DNA from: Pseudobacteroides sp.
GTDB lineage: Bacteria > Bacillota > Clostridia > Acetivibrionales > DSM-2933
Reading direction: 5' to 3'
Length of the DNA: 64,000 bases
NCBI RefSeq assembly: GCF_036567765.1
Contig: NZ_DATCTU010000060.1
Location: 31,383 to 95,382 of the forward strand
Each line of letters starts with the position of its first letter. Positions within the stretch are counted from its first letter, which is position 1. Positions 9,270 through 18,791 of the stretch are shown piece by piece. The notes beneath the pieces are model-generated. The model ran no database searches. It was given only the letters and a program-made list of their open reading frames with translations, and was not told the origin of the DNA. Position numbers and translations under genes: made by a program.

Positions 9270-9986
9270 GTGAATAGATTTAATGTTTTACAAAGTATTG
9301 GAGAGATTGTATCAATCATGCCAAAAGCAAGTGAAGTTTTTAAAGAGTATAATATTGATTTCTGCTGTGGAGGAAATAGACCGCTGTCGGAGGCAATCAG
9401 GGAGCAGAAGCTCAATGATCGCGAAGTAATTAGTAAGCTGGATCAGGCATACGAGGCAACCAATAAGCTTCAAAATCAAGCGGACTTTAGGAAAATGTCT
9501 TCTAGTAAACTTATTGATTATATAATCAGCAAGCATCATTCCTATCTGAAAAAAATGCTTCCTGAACTTGGTGAGCTTACAGCAAAAATATTGAGGGTTC
9601 ATGGACCAAGTCATAGTGATCTTTTCAAGGTTCATAAGTTGTTTCATACTTTAAAGACCGAATTGGAGCAGCATTTGATAAAAGAAGAGGAGATTTTGTT
9701 CCCGATGATCAAGGAGTATGATGCCAGCCCATCGAAAGAGATGCTTGGAAGGATCAACAAAGTGATGAAGGAAACGGAAGACGAACATGAGACAGCAGGA
9801 GGAGTCCTTAAAGAGCTTAGAAAGATAACAGAGGAATACAAAGTGCCGGAGGATGGCTGCAGCACGTATTGCAGGACTTTTGACAAGCTGCAGGAGCTTG
9901 AAACTGACTTGTTTGAACATATCCACCTGGAGAACAATATTTTGTTTAAACAATTGGGGTTGGAGCTTAATGGAATAAAATCCTAG
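9270..9986 (+). CDS. ric: RIC/ScdA-type di-iron iron-sulfur repair protein
   Basis: 238 residues, GTG start with AGAGAGGG upstream. The N-terminal ScdA domain carries the conserved DFCCGG (near residue 32). The rest is a hemerythrin-like four-helix bundle with metal-binding histidines in KHHSYL, VHGPSH, LEQHLIKEEE, DEHETAG and FEHIHLENN. Known members (E. coli YtfE, S. aureus ScdA) repair iron-sulfur clusters after NO or oxidative damage, acting in the cytoplasm. It follows the flavodiiron gene by 46 bases, so the pair forms a detoxify-and-repair module. A terminator starts 33 bases after the stop. Confidence 0.92.
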   Translation: MNRFNVLQSIGEIVSIMPKASEVFKEYNIDFCCGGNRPLSEAIREQKLNDREVISKLDQAYEATNKLQNQADFRKMSSSKLIDYIISKHHSYLKKMLPELGELTAKILRVHGPSHSDLFKVHKLFHTLKTELEQHLIKEEEILFPMIKEYDASPSKEMLGRINKVMKETEDEHETAGGVLKELRKITEEYKVPEDGCSTYCRTFDKLQELETDLFEHIHLENNILFKQLGLELNGIKS

Positions 9987-10019
9987 TAAGCGTTATAAGA
10001 CAATACGAAATTAAAAAGG

Positions 10020-10051
10020 CATGGGTTAATTAATAAGGCCCATGTTTTTTT
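10020..10051 (+). terminator. Terminator of the flavodiiron-RIC operon
   Basis: CATGGG (10020-10025) and CCCATG (10039-10044) form a stem followed at once by TTTTTTT. Confidence 0.75.
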
Positions 10052-10057
10052 ATTGCT

Positions 10058-10130
10058 TAGGAAATTATGGTGCATGCCACACCACAATTTCTTACAATTA
10101 TAGAGCTTGCAAAATCCCAAGAGATTTTGT
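10058..10130 (-). repeat. Dispersed double-palindrome repeat, copy B
   Basis: Reverse orientation relative to copy A: hairpin AGGAAATTATGGTG ... CACCACAATTTCTTA, then GCTTGCAAAATC ... GATTTTGT. The central block is more diverged than in copies A, C and D. Confidence 0.7.
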
Positions 10131-10234
10131 TATATATAGTATGTCAAATGAAATAATTTTTAAAATTTGTAACAATTGACCCACTTAATACGAATAAATA
10201 ATGAAAACCTGAGCAGGGGGGTGTGTGATTTAAT

Positions 10235-11380
10235 ATGCTTATAAAGCTTTGTGGCTTTGAGATCAAGAGTCAGCTTAAAAGTGTTACATTTTATGTGTTT
10301 GTGCTGCTTACCGCATTATTTGTTTTCAGCCAGATGGGAAGCTTTGAAAGATGGTCAAAGCATCCCGATTCTATTAAAAAAACAGAGCAGCTAAAGAACC
10401 AGATGCCTTATGTAAAGGAAGGCTTTGTTGACAAAGAGGTAGAAATTCAGAAGGGTGTGTATGACTTTCTTTCCAGGGCTGCAAGTACAAAAAAGATTAT
10501 GGTCACCAAAGGGTTTATCAACAAGGATAAGGTGCTTGCCGACAAACAGGTGGAACTTATTAAAGAAGCAATGGTTAAGATATCTCCAAACGGTAAGTCT
10601 ATCAGCCAAAGGTCCGATATGGTTCTCACTATGGAGGAATTTGAAAAGGTTTTGGATAAACTTGATGACGATCTCGGAGGTAATTCTGTATTTACCAAGG
10701 AACACCGAGAATTCTTTATACCTACTCCAAAATCTTATGAGGAACTTTCAGCAGAGGAAAAACGCATAATCGATCTCGGTTTTACACCCCTTGCAGCACA
10801 ATTGTTTGCAGACTATTACGGTATCGCTCTTGCAATGCTGACTGTCTTTCTTGCAGCGTTCATATTCTACCGTGACAAAAGAAGCCGTATTTTAGAGCTG
10901 GTTTGCAGTCGTCCTGCAAGCGGTATCAATTATGTGTTATCAAAGTTCCTGGGAACATGCATTCCTATATTTGCCAGCATTATGCTTGTAGCAGCAATAC
11001 CGACTTTTTTTGCGGTAAAAATGAAACTGGATGGATTCGATGTGCATATCTTTACTTACTTTTCCACATTTGCCATATGGCTTTTTCCAACTGTCATGCT
11101 AATTGTGTCCCTTGCAATGCTGGTTTCAATCCTTATAAACAATTCTATACTGCCAATTGCTGTACAGTTTTTGGTTTTTGCATCATCCATATGGCCTTTG
11201 CACGGCGATTACAGCCTGTACAAGGTGTTTATCCGCCACAATACCATGGAACCCCTTGCAAACCCTCAGGCGTTTTATATGAACAGAATATTTATATTAT
11301 TGATGTCTATAATTTTTACTCTCATAACCGCTTGGCTTTGGGAGCTGAAGAGGAGGCGCATAGGTGAACGGATTAAGTAA
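10235..11380 (+). CDS. ABC-2-type permease-like membrane protein
   Basis: 381 residues. One hydrophobic helix sits at residues 18-35, then a soluble extracytoplasmic stretch to about 185 rich in charged residues, then five or six membrane helices. This is the ABC-2 permease layout (one helix, large loop, five helices). GGGGGGTGTG lies upstream of the ATG. The next membrane gene starts 17 bases before this stop, so the two are translationally coupled and probably form one complex. No ATPase gene is adjacent, so the energy source is not visible. The substrate is unknown. Confidence 0.7.
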   Translation: MLIKLCGFEIKSQLKSVTFYVFVLLTALFVFSQMGSFERWSKHPDSIKKTEQLKNQMPYVKEGFVDKEVEIQKGVYDFLSRAASTKKIMVTKGFINKDKVLADKQVELIKEAMVKISPNGKSISQRSDMVLTMEEFEKVLDKLDDDLGGNSVFTKEHREFFIPTPKSYEELSAEEKRIIDLGFTPLAAQLFADYYGIALAMLTVFLAAFIFYRDKRSRILELVCSRPASGINYVLSKFLGTCIPIFASIMLVAAIPTFFAVKMKLDGFDVHIFTYFSTFAIWLFPTVMLIVSLAMLVSILINNSILPIAVQFLVFASSIWPLHGDYSLYKVFIRHNTMEPLANPQAFYMNRIFILLMSIIFTLITAWLWELKRRRIGERIK

Positions 11381-12014
11381 AGGCATGCTTTGGTACAATC
11401 TCAGACTGCTGCCCAAAATAAGCCTCATAGTTTCAGCAGCGTCAATTGTTATCATACAAATATTTTTTAGCCTTAAGATGGTTGATTTTAGGGTAATGGC
11501 CAATATCGGAGAAATTTTTGTTTCACTTCTTGGCATAATTCTCATTCCAGGACTTGCATTCATAGAAGATAATTCAGGCTTAAGGGAAACTGTTTACTCA
11601 AAAGCCGTTACTCCTGTTATCCCGGCTGCCATCAGATTAGTTTATACAGTTATAGTTCTGCTTTTAGGGGTAGCAACTTTTGCAGGGATTGCTGTTCTAC
11701 AGGAAAGTGTGTTTGATGAGCTATCAATAATAATAGGTGTATTTATTTCTGCATTTATAATGGGGGCTGCCGGATACATTATGGGCAGTTTTACTGGAAA
11801 TATTGCACTTTCTTATCTGGTGCCCTTTGCATATTATTGCTTTGAGTTTTTATCAAAGGGGAGGTATACCAAGGATTTCTACTTATTTAGCCTGCAAAGA
11901 GGGTATCTGGCAGAGGAAAAATGGGTTCTCCTGGCAATTGGAGTTTTGTTTATTGCAGTAAGCTTACTGTATACAGGAAATTCAACTAGGAGATCTATAT
12001 TTGTACACAATTGA
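11364..12014 (+). CDS. Small membrane protein, partner of the preceding permease
   Basis: 216 residues with a GTG start overlapping the preceding gene by 17 bases. Six hydrophobic helices are visible (near residues 15-33, 46-63, 85-105, 115-140, 150-165, 185-205), with little soluble sequence. It resembles the short ABC-2-like membrane subunits that pair with a longer permease. There is no catalytic motif. Without a neighbouring ATPase it could be an exporter subunit served by an ATPase elsewhere, or an orphan complex. Confidence 0.65.
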   Translation: MNGLSKGMLWYNLRLLPKISLIVSAASIVIIQIFFSLKMVDFRVMANIGEIFVSLLGIILIPGLAFIEDNSGLRETVYSKAVTPVIPAAIRLVYTVIVLLLGVATFAGIAVLQESVFDELSIIIGVFISAFIMGAAGYIMGSFTGNIALSYLVPFAYYCFEFLSKGRYTKDFYLFSLQRGYLAEEKWVLLAIGVLFIAVSLLYTGNSTRRSIFVHN

Positions 12015-12081
12015 CTATTGTAATATAATATTGTAGGTAATATACTCCTAAACAAAAGATTAAAGTACAAGGGAAAATACT

Positions 12082-13053
12082 ATGAATAAAAGTTTTGAAA
12101 AAATAATTCTTAATTCAACCGATTCAAGAGAATTATATGAAATTGAAGAAATACAGGACCTATGGGGAGGTTATGGCAAAATACTGCGATATGGGCTTAT
12201 TGGCTCGGACATGAAAAGCGTTGTGGTAAAAAACGTATGCCTGCCTAAAAACCCAAAGAAATCCCGGGGTGGAGATATTTCATTTCAAAGAAAGCTGAAA
12301 TCTTACAAGGTGGAAATGGCTTTTTATAAAAATTGGAGTGAAAAATGTGAAAATGATTGCAGAGTACCTAAATGGTATGCCTTTGAATGGCAGAATGATG
12401 AATTTTTAATGGTTTTAGAAGACCTTGACGCGGCAGGGTTTAAAAAGAGAAAAAGAAGTGTGGCATGGAATGAGATTAAAGTTTGCTTAAAATGGCTGGC
12501 TCACTTTCATGCAACCTTTATGGGTGAGAAGCCTGAAAATTTATGGACACAGGGCACTTATTGGCATTTGGAAACCCGCCCTGACGAATTAAAGGCTTTA
12601 AGTGATACTATATTAAAAGGTGCAGCAAAAGCCATAGACAGAAAGCTTAATAACTGTCGCTTTAAAACCTTTGTTCATGGTGATGCAAAGCTTCAAAACT
12701 TCTGTTTTTCCGAGGATGGAAACAGCGTAGCAGCAGTAGACTTCCAATATGTTGGAGGAGGTTGCGGCATGAAGGATGTAGCGTATTTTGTTGACAGCTG
12801 TCTTTATGAAGATGAATGTGAAAGCTGGGAAGCCGACGTTCTAGCTTTTTATTTTGAAGAGCTAAAAAGTGCGTTAAAAATGAAACAAAAGGATGTTGAC
12901 CTTGTGTCACTGGAAAATGAATGGCGTGAATTATATCATGTGGCATGGACAGACTTTTATCGCTTTCTAAAAGGCTGGGCTCCAGGACATTATGAAAGCC
13001 GGTATAGCGAGCGGATTGCCCGTAAAGTCATCGGCAGTATAAATATAAGCTGA
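12082..13053 (+). CDS. Ecdysteroid/choline-kinase-like phosphotransferase
   Basis: 323 residues of the protein-kinase-like fold. The catalytic loop is [11 protein letters not shown] (residues about 194-204, HGD plus N) and the metal-binding site is [10 protein letters not shown] (D at about 213). VVKN near residue 50 supplies the ATP-lysine region, and [10 protein letters not shown] is the hinge. This pattern is that of the EcKinase/CHK-like (DUF1679/DUF227) branch of aminoglycoside phosphotransferase relatives, which phosphorylate small hydroxyl-bearing molecules. The substrate cannot be inferred. It stands alone on its transcript. Confidence 0.8.
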   Translation: MNKSFEKIILNSTDSRELYEIEEIQDLWGGYGKILRYGLIGSDMKSVVVKNVCLPKNPKKSRGGDISFQRKLKSYKVEMAFYKNWSEKCENDCRVPKWYAFEWQNDEFLMVLEDLDAAGFKKRKRSVAWNEIKVCLKWLAHFHATFMGEKPENLWTQGTYWHLETRPDELKALSDTILKGAAKAIDRKLNNCRFKTFVHGDAKLQNFCFSEDGNSVAAVDFQYVGGGCGMKDVAYFVDSCLYEDECESWEADVLAFYFEELKSALKMKQKDVDLVSLENEWRELYHVAWTDFYRFLKGWAPGHYESRYSERIARKVIGSINIS

Positions 13054-13147
13054 GAAATGCAAAATCTATATTGATATATTTATGCAGGAGTTTAGATGAC
13101 AAGGAAATTGGTTCATGTTCGCTGAAAGTGCCTTATTGAATTTTTTA

Positions 13148-13156
13148 TGCTATAAT
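13148..13156 (+). promoter_or_regulatory. Extended -10 promoter
   Basis: TGCTATAAT contains a perfect TATAAT plus the upstream TG of extended -10 promoters. No good -35 exists at 17 bases. It lies 83 bases before the next ATG, giving a leader that contains repeat copy F. Confidence 0.5.
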
Positions 13157-13190
13157 GATATCATATCGATTATTGACAAAAGCATAAAAA

Positions 13191-13222
13191 ATCAAGGTTG
13201 CAAAACCACTTTGTGATTTTGT
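13191..13222 (-). repeat. Partial copy F of the dispersed repeat
   Basis: ATCAAGGTTGCAAAA ... TGATTTTGT matches the head palindrome and the flanking CAAGGTTGC of copy C. The second hairpin is absent. It would be transcribed as part of the leader of the next gene. Confidence 0.5.
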
Positions 13223-13238
13223 AAAGAGGAGGATCAGC

Positions 13239-14153
13239 ATGAGCATTAAATTCCATTTGCCTGATTTTGTTGAAAATTTTGACTTAAACATAATGCTTTA
13301 TGAATTAATGAAAACAAGGCCTGAATGTTTTTATCCGGATATTTCTATAGGCTCTGTATATGGCACGTTTCCAACCTCGGCTTGGAACGGTGGGCGTACA
13401 TATGGAGGGATAAGCAGTGAAAGAAGCTATATCATAGAAATACTGAGACAGTTTAATAATCGAGGCATTCCATGCCGTTTTACATTCAGCAACCCTCATA
13501 TAAAAGAAGAACACTTAAATGATAGTTTTTGCAATATGTGCTTAAGGCTAGGACACAACGGATTAAATGAAGCTATTGTTGTTTCTCCTGTTTTGGAAGC
13601 CTATATTAGAAAAAATTATCCCAAATATAAGATAATAAGTTCAACCTGTAAACAACTTGAAGATATTGAAGGCTTAAAAGAAGAGCTTGAAAAGGATTAT
13701 AGCCTTGTGGTACTTGACTATAATTGGAACAACCGTTTTGGAGAACTCTCTAAAATTCCTTATAAGGAACGCTGCGAAATTCTCATTAATGCATGTTGTG
13801 TTCCAAATTGTAAACGAAGGAGAGAGCATTACGATTATATAGGCAGATACCAGATTGCCATTGCTGAGCATGTGAAAAGGCAATCAAACAGACCCTTTCA
13901 ATTTCAGGAATTTAAATGTGAATGCATAACGCCTCATTTTTATGAAACAACTAAGCATAGGACACATATTACACCACAGGATCTTTATGAAAAATATGTT
14001 CCTATGGGATATGAAAACTTCAAAATAGAAGGGCGTTCACAGCCTCGTGCCACTGTTATAGAAAGTTATGTTTATTATTTGGTCAAGCCTGAGTACAGGG
14101 ATGAAATACGTTTAACCATGCATGTTACAGAGGTTAAACTGATAAAAAAGTAA
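13239..14153 (+). CDS. Uncharacterised protein, possibly U32-like TIM barrel
   Basis: 304 residues, ATG with AAGAGGAGG upstream. I do not recognise it securely. The order of a strand IVVSPV, KIISSTCKQLEDI, a strand LVVLDYNWN, a cysteine cluster (ACCVPNCKRRREHYD) and a late YENFKIEGRSQPRATVIESY recalls U32-family proteins. Those have a TIM barrel, a Cys cluster and a conserved KIEGR segment, and act in tRNA hydroxylation or peptide processing. The single CC-x3-C group could bind a metal or cluster together with C257 or nearby cysteines (FKCECITPH). It has its own promoter and terminator, so the genes around it give no hint. Confidence 0.5.
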   Translation: MSIKFHLPDFVENFDLNIMLYELMKTRPECFYPDISIGSVYGTFPTSAWNGGRTYGGISSERSYIIEILRQFNNRGIPCRFTFSNPHIKEEHLNDSFCNMCLRLGHNGLNEAIVVSPVLEAYIRKNYPKYKIISSTCKQLEDIEGLKEELEKDYSLVVLDYNWNNRFGELSKIPYKERCEILINACCVPNCKRRREHYDYIGRYQIAIAEHVKRQSNRPFQFQEFKCECITPHFYETTKHRTHITPQDLYEKYVPMGYENFKIEGRSQPRATVIESYVYYLVKPEYRDEIRLTMHVTEVKLIKK

Positions 14154-14199
14154 GTGTAGAATAAAGGTTTTGATTTTTATAAATGAATTTAGTGGGCAT

Positions 14200-14232
14200 A
14201 GAGGGTTAAGGTTGTTTTTAGCCCTCTTTTTA
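14200..14232 (+). terminator. Rho-independent terminator
   Basis: AGAGGGTTA (14200-14208) pairs with TAGCCCTCT (14219-14227), followed by TTTTT. It closes the uncharacterised gene ending at 14153. Confidence 0.75.
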
Positions 14233-14267
14233 GTGCCTGGGAATTAAAGGAAGGGAGACAGTATCGT

Positions 14268-15167
14268 ATGAGCATCATTGAAACGTTATCAGGCCCTGTC
14301 ATAGGTGCCGCTATTGGTTATTGTACAAATTATATTGCAGTAAAAATGCTTTTTAGGCCTGTAAATCCTATTAGGCTAGGAAAATATACATTGCCCTTTA
14401 CTCCGGGAGTTATTCCAAAGAGGAAAAAGGAATTTGCTATGGCATTGGGTACCACTATAAGCAATACATTGATTACCCAGGAAGAGCTGGAAAAAGCTTT
14501 GCTGTCGGATGGAATGAAGCAATCTATAACAAACGGAATTGCCGATTATGTTATAAATATGTCCAATACGACTATGACAATAAAAGAGTCTTTAAGCAGC
14601 TTTGTGTCCGAAAAGGATTATGAGGAAATAAAATCACAATTGCAGCAGTTGTTGAGTCAAAAGATGCTTGCGGGACTTTCCGGCATTGACTTTGGACAAA
14701 TTATTGCAAGCGAAGCAGGTGCAGCTGTAAAAGAAAAGCTTAAGGGCAACATGCTGGCTATGATGCTTAGCGACAGTATGATAGCCTCTCTGACAGAACC
14801 CATTGGGGAGAGAGTAAAAGAATATATAAAGAATCATGGTATGGAAAAAATTCAGCCTGCTGTAATAGGAGAGATAGAATGCATTGAAAACCAATCTATG
14901 GGTTCTGTATTGAGTAAAATATTATTATATGAAAAGCAAATAAAGGAACTGGTTGAACGCATCTATACCGACTGTATTACAAGTGCGTCCGGTGCCATTG
15001 CAAGGCAGATTGATATTGTAGGAATAGTAAAAAACAAAATACAGGACATGGATGTAAAAGATATGGAGAAGCTTGTACTGTCAGTTATGAAAAATGAATT
15101 GGATACTGTGATAAATTTAGGTGCTGTTCTTGGATTCCTCATAGGTCTTTTAAATTTGATTTTTTAA
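14268..15167 (+). CDS. DUF445 family membrane protein
   Basis: 299 residues. The N-terminus IGAAIGYCTNYIAVKMLFRP and the next PFTPGVIPKRKKEFA are diagnostic of DUF445 (B. subtilis YheB-like). A hydrophobic segment at each end (residues 8-22 and 282-299) flanks a long helical soluble region, so both ends are probably in the membrane. The function of the family is unknown. GGAAGGGAGA precedes the ATG. It is a single-gene unit between a terminator and the sulfite reductase promoter. Confidence 0.88.
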   Translation: MSIIETLSGPVIGAAIGYCTNYIAVKMLFRPVNPIRLGKYTLPFTPGVIPKRKKEFAMALGTTISNTLITQEELEKALLSDGMKQSITNGIADYVINMSNTTMTIKESLSSFVSEKDYEEIKSQLQQLLSQKMLAGLSGIDFGQIIASEAGAAVKEKLKGNMLAMMLSDSMIASLTEPIGERVKEYIKNHGMEKIQPAVIGEIECIENQSMGSVLSKILLYEKQIKELVERIYTDCITSASGAIARQIDIVGIVKNKIQDMDVKDMEKLVLSVMKNELDTVINLGAVLGFLIGLLNLIF

Positions 15168-15180
15168 TTTCTAAAACATA

Positions 15181-15209
15181 TTGACAAAAATTCCTTTTTC
15201 CATTAGCAT
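15181..15209 (+). promoter_or_regulatory. Probable sigma-A promoter of the sulfite reductase
   Basis: TTGACA (15181-15186) is followed after 17 bases by TAGCAT (15204-15209), a four-of-six match to TATAAT. No palindrome like those upstream of fprA and the asr operon is present. Confidence 0.5.
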
Positions 15210-15265
15210 TAAAACATATAAAACAAATAAGAATAATAGGAATTATTTGTGAAGGGGGCTAATAG

Positions 15266-16873
15266 ATGGCTTACGATCAGATTTGGAAACAGGATGAAGA
15301 AAATCTGAACAATGTCGAGAAAATCAAATTAAGAAGAGACGGGCTTGATGTTGTTGACACAATTATAAATAAATACTCAAAGCAAGGACTGGATTCGGTA
15401 TCAGAGGATGATAAGATACTTTTAAAATGGGCAGGGATTTATGAACAAAGGCCCAAAACCGGTCAGTTCATGCTAAGGGTGCGTATCAATACGGGAATAA
15501 TGAGTTCGGTTCAGGCAAAAACATTGGCAGACATCTCTCATAAGTATGGCAGGGATTATGCCAGAATAAGTACAAGGGGTGCAGTTCAATTTTATAATAT
15601 TGAGATAAATGATTTGCCGGATATTTTTAAGATGCTTGAAAGTGTGGGGCTTGCAAGCTATGAGTCCTGTGGTGATTGTCCTAGGACTGTTGTAGGCAAT
15701 CCTTTAGCAGGAATTGATAAAGATGAGTTAATGGATACAACTGACATAGTTAATGAGGTAAATAACTTTTTTCTCTTAAACAGAGACTTTTCCAACTTGC
15801 CGAGAAAATTTAAGATTTCAATATCATCAAGCATAAACAACCCGGGAAATTGCGAAATAAATGACATTTCCTTTACTCCTGCGGTTAAGGTAGTTGATGG
15901 AAATGAAGTTATTGGGTTTCATTTTAGAGTGGGTGGAGGGCTTTCAACAAAACCTAATATGGCAAAAGAGGTTGATGCCTTTGTTCTTCCGGAGGATGTC
16001 TTAAGGGTAGTGGTAGGAGCTGCAACAATATTCAGGGACTTTGGTTACAGAAAAAGCAGAAATCATGCCCGCTTGAAGTTTCTTATAGAAGACTGGGGAG
16101 TAGAAAAATTTACCCAGAAATTGTTTGAGTATACAGGCAAGCTGCCGTCAAAGGGCATAGACAAGGTAGAAAATTGGAACAGCTCATATTTCTATGGTGT
16201 TAATAAGCAAAAGCAAAAAGATAAAAGCTATATTGGAATACATGTACCGTTAGGAAGCCTAAAATCAGGCCAGTTAACTGAATTGGCCAAGATAAGTGAA
16301 AGGTTTGGCGATGGTTTTATAAGAACCACTTCAAGCCAGAATATTATTATAACAGGGATTAAGAATTCTGATATTGATGAGGTATTAAGCCTGCCAATTT
16401 TTAAGGATTTGAGCCCAAATCCCAAAACATTTTTAAGTCATTTAGTGGCGTGTACCGGTTCAAAGTACTGTAATCTTGCCCTGGCAGACACACAAAAAAT
16501 CGGGGAAAGGCTTGCAAGCTATCTTGACAGCAAACTGAAGCCTGATACACCTATACGTATAAACATAACAGGCTGTCCTAATTCTTGCGGACACCTTCAT
16601 ATAGCTGATATTGGCCTGCAGGCTGCCATGGTAAAATCAGAGGATAAGATGGAAGAGGCGTATGATGTCTTTATTGGCGGAAAGCTTGGACCTGGGGCAC
16701 AATTCGCTCAGAAACTAAAAGGACGTGTTAAGGAAGATAATTTGCTGTCGCTAATTTACATGTTTGTTTCAGTCTATTTGGAGAAACGAGATGGTGCAGA
16801 GTCATTTAATGAGTTTGTAAAAAGACTGGAAATATCATTTTTTCAGGAAATTTTGGATAACAACAATCATTGA
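15266..16873 (+). CDS. Ferredoxin-dependent sulfite/nitrite reductase (siroheme)
   Basis: 535 residues, the length of single-subunit ferredoxin-type NirA/Sir enzymes. Two ferrodoxin-like half-domains (about 60-130 and 300-370) alternate with two catalytic halves. The [4Fe-4S]-siroheme ligands are the cysteines in CTGSKYC and GCPNSCG (C-x5-C ... C-x3-C). The STRGAVQFYNI segment binds substrate and siroheme. The enzyme performs the six-electron reduction of sulfite to sulfide or nitrite to ammonium in the cytoplasm; sequence alone does not separate the two. It converges with the asr operon, so two siroheme reductases lie end to end. Confidence 0.88.
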   Translation: MAYDQIWKQDEENLNNVEKIKLRRDGLDVVDTIINKYSKQGLDSVSEDDKILLKWAGIYEQRPKTGQFMLRVRINTGIMSSVQAKTLADISHKYGRDYARISTRGAVQFYNIEINDLPDIFKMLESVGLASYESCGDCPRTVVGNPLAGIDKDELMDTTDIVNEVNNFFLLNRDFSNLPRKFKISISSSINNPGNCEINDISFTPAVKVVDGNEVIGFHFRVGGGLSTKPNMAKEVDAFVLPEDVLRVVVGAATIFRDFGYRKSRNHARLKFLIEDWGVEKFTQKLFEYTGKLPSKGIDKVENWNSSYFYGVNKQKQKDKSYIGIHVPLGSLKSGQLTELAKISERFGDGFIRTTSSQNIIITGIKNSDIDEVLSLPIFKDLSPNPKTFLSHLVACTGSKYCNLALADTQKIGERLASYLDSKLKPDTPIRINITGCPNSCGHLHIADIGLQAAMVKSEDKMEEAYDVFIGGKLGPGAQFAQKLKGRVKEDNLLSLIYMFVSVYLEKRDGAESFNEFVKRLEISFFQEILDNNNH

Positions 16874-16896
16874 TAGCACAACGAAAAGTCATGAAT

Positions 16897-16943
16897 AAGA
16901 AAAACAAGCTGTAGTCATTATATGCAGACAGCTTGTTTTTCTT
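16897..16943. terminator. Bidirectional terminator between two sulfite reductases
   Basis: A perfect 16-bp inverted repeat, AAGAAAAACAAGCTGT (16897-16912) and its complement (16928-16943), loop 15 bases. The AT-rich outer ends give U-runs on both strands. Confidence 0.8.
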
Positions 16944-16981
16944 AATTAATTTTGCTTAGTTATTTTTCATTCATGCCTTAA

Positions 16982-17977
16982 TTAACTCATTAAATTGTTC
17001 TTTTCATAATAATAGCCTGAAAACTCCAGTTTGTCAGCTACCTTTGCCTGAGGAGGAAGAGTGATGTCTTTAAGAACATACTCCTTGAACACCTGATATC
17101 CGGTTCTGTCCACGATATATCCCACATGCTCCTTGCCATCTGGACTATCCTTGTCAATGAATTTATCGATGTAGATATATAAGTTTTTGATAACCTTAAT
17201 AATTGTCTCCTTGTCAACCCACTCAAGAAAAGTAGCTGCAAGACGGGGGTTTTTCTTACCGGTCCTGCCCATGACAACCACACGGAAAAAGTTCTGGGGG
17301 TTTCGGTGCCAGGCATTAGTGGGGCATTTCATGATACATTCACCGCAGCCTATGCATCTGGTTTTGTCAAGCTTAATCTTATAGTTTACCATGGATAGTG
17401 CTCCAGTAACTCTGCGTTTGCAATTCTTAACACAGGCATTGCAGGAGATGCATCTGTATTCGTCATATTGCCTGTCAACCTGACCGATTATTCCAATATC
17501 CTGTAAATGAGCCTTAATACAGTCGTTTGGACAGCCTGTCAATGCGATTTTTACATGGTAGTCATTGGGGAAGGCTGTTTTTTCGATCTCATAGGCAAAA
17601 GCAGTTGTGTCATAGTTTGCAAACGGACATACCCTGTTACCTATACAAGCGGATATGTTCCTTGTACCTGCAGCAGGATAACCTTCTAAGGGAGTATCGA
17701 TTTCAACACCGTGTAAAACCTCTATTTCGGTTATATATGGAGCAATAATATTATTTATCTCCTGCATGTTTTCAAAGTCAATTTGAGGTATTTCAAAACC
17801 TTGCCTGCTTGTTATGTGAACGGTTCCGTTTCCGTATCTGTTGGCAATTTCCTTTAAAAGATCAAAGTGCTTTACGTTAAGGTGGCCGCCTGGAACCCTT
17901 ATTCTTAATGCTGTTTTCCCTCTTTTTTTAGTAATTCTCCATGCATTCTTCTTAACTTTTTTTGTATTTATTGACAT
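16982..17977 (-). CDS. asrC: Anaerobic sulfite reductase subunit C
   Basis: 331 residues from the ATG at 17977, chosen because AAAAGGTTGGTG precedes it; the longer upstream frame overlaps asrB and lacks a site. This is the siroheme-[4Fe-4S] catalytic subunit: cysteines in ACIGNRVC and TGCPNDCIK hold the coupled cluster. A two-cluster ferredoxin insert follows (CISCNACVKNC and CIGCGECIMKCP). The subunit reduces sulfite to sulfide with electrons relayed from AsrA/AsrB. It begins 16 bases after the asrB stop as last gene of the FNT-asrABC operon. Confidence 0.93.
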   Translation of the reverse strand: MSINTKKVKKNAWRITKKRGKTALRIRVPGGHLNVKHFDLLKEIANRYGNGTVHITSRQGFEIPQIDFENMQEINNIIAPYITEIEVLHGVEIDTPLEGYPAAGTRNISACIGNRVCPFANYDTTAFAYEIEKTAFPNDYHVKIALTGCPNDCIKAHLQDIGIIGQVDRQYDEYRCISCNACVKNCKRRVTGALSMVNYKIKLDKTRCIGCGECIMKCPTNAWHRNPQNFFRVVVMGRTGKKNPRLAATFLEWVDKETIIKVIKNLYIYIDKFIDKDSPDGKEHVGYIVDRTGYQVFKEYVLKDITLPPQAKVADKLEFSGYYYEKNNLMS

Positions 17978-17993
17978 CTCTACACCAACCTTT

Positions 17994-18791
17994 TCAATCA
18001 ATAAGAGTCTTTGCCTTGGTATACCTGAAAACAGGCCCCTCAAGGCATATATAGGTTTCATCTATTTTGCAGTGACCGCATTTACCAACTCCGCAGCTCA
18101 TGTTTCGTTCGAAGGAAACCCAGATGTTTTCCTCTTTGATCCCAAGTTTGATAAACTCCCTGGCAGTGCAACTCATCATAATTGGGGGACCCACAATAAT
18201 AACTTCTACATTGTCAAAATCCTTTACCTTTACATGAGAAACAAAATCAGTTATAAAACCTGTATTACATGCCCAAGCGGAATCATTGCGATCCACAGTC
18301 AGAATAACGTTCATATCCTGAGATTTTGTCCATTGATCCACTTCGCCTTTAAAAAGGATGTCTTTTGGAGTTTTAAATCCTATCAATACATCAAGTCCAT
18401 TTACTTCGTCCGGATTGTTTAAAAAATGCTTAATAATGCTTTTGACAGGTGCAAGTCCGGTACCGCCTGCAGACACTATCAGCTGTTTATTCCTGTATGA
18501 GTCAAGGGAAAAGCCGTTGCCGTAAGGACCGCGTAGATGGATATAGTCTCCGGCCTTTAGCTTTTTTATTTCATTTGTTACCTTACCTATGTGACGGATA
18601 GTCAGATCTATAAAACCTGTTCCAAAATCAGAAATGGATATGGGGCATTCTCCGACCGTAGGTATGGACACTTGAAGAAACTGCCCATGAACGACAGGCT
18701 TATCATATTCGACCCTATAAGTATAGTCAATTTCTGTTTCGGGGGTGACTTGCACAATTTTATATTTCTTTGATAAAAAACTATTTTCCAT
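17994..18791 (-). CDS. asrB: Anaerobic sulfite reductase subunit B
   Basis: 265 residues from the ATG at 18791, which overlaps the end of asrA by 11 bases. It has the ferredoxin reductase fold. The FAD part spans about 1-95, with HLRGPYGNGF, and the NAD(P)-binding part follows, starting SAGGTGLAPVKSI. A C-terminal cysteine set (SCGVGKCGHC ... CLEGPVF) binds a [2Fe-2S] cluster, as in PyrK-type electron-transfer subunits. It passes electrons from NADH to AsrA/AsrC. Homology to AsrB is clear from both domains and operon order. Confidence 0.93.
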   Translation of the reverse strand: MENSFLSKKYKIVQVTPETEIDYTYRVEYDKPVVHGQFLQVSIPTVGECPISISDFGTGFIDLTIRHIGKVTNEIKKLKAGDYIHLRGPYGNGFSLDSYRNKQLIVSAGGTGLAPVKSIIKHFLNNPDEVNGLDVLIGFKTPKDILFKGEVDQWTKSQDMNVILTVDRNDSAWACNTGFITDFVSHVKVKDFDNVEVIIVGPPIMMSCTAREFIKLGIKEENIWVSFERNMSCGVGKCGHCKIDETYICLEGPVFRYTKAKTLID

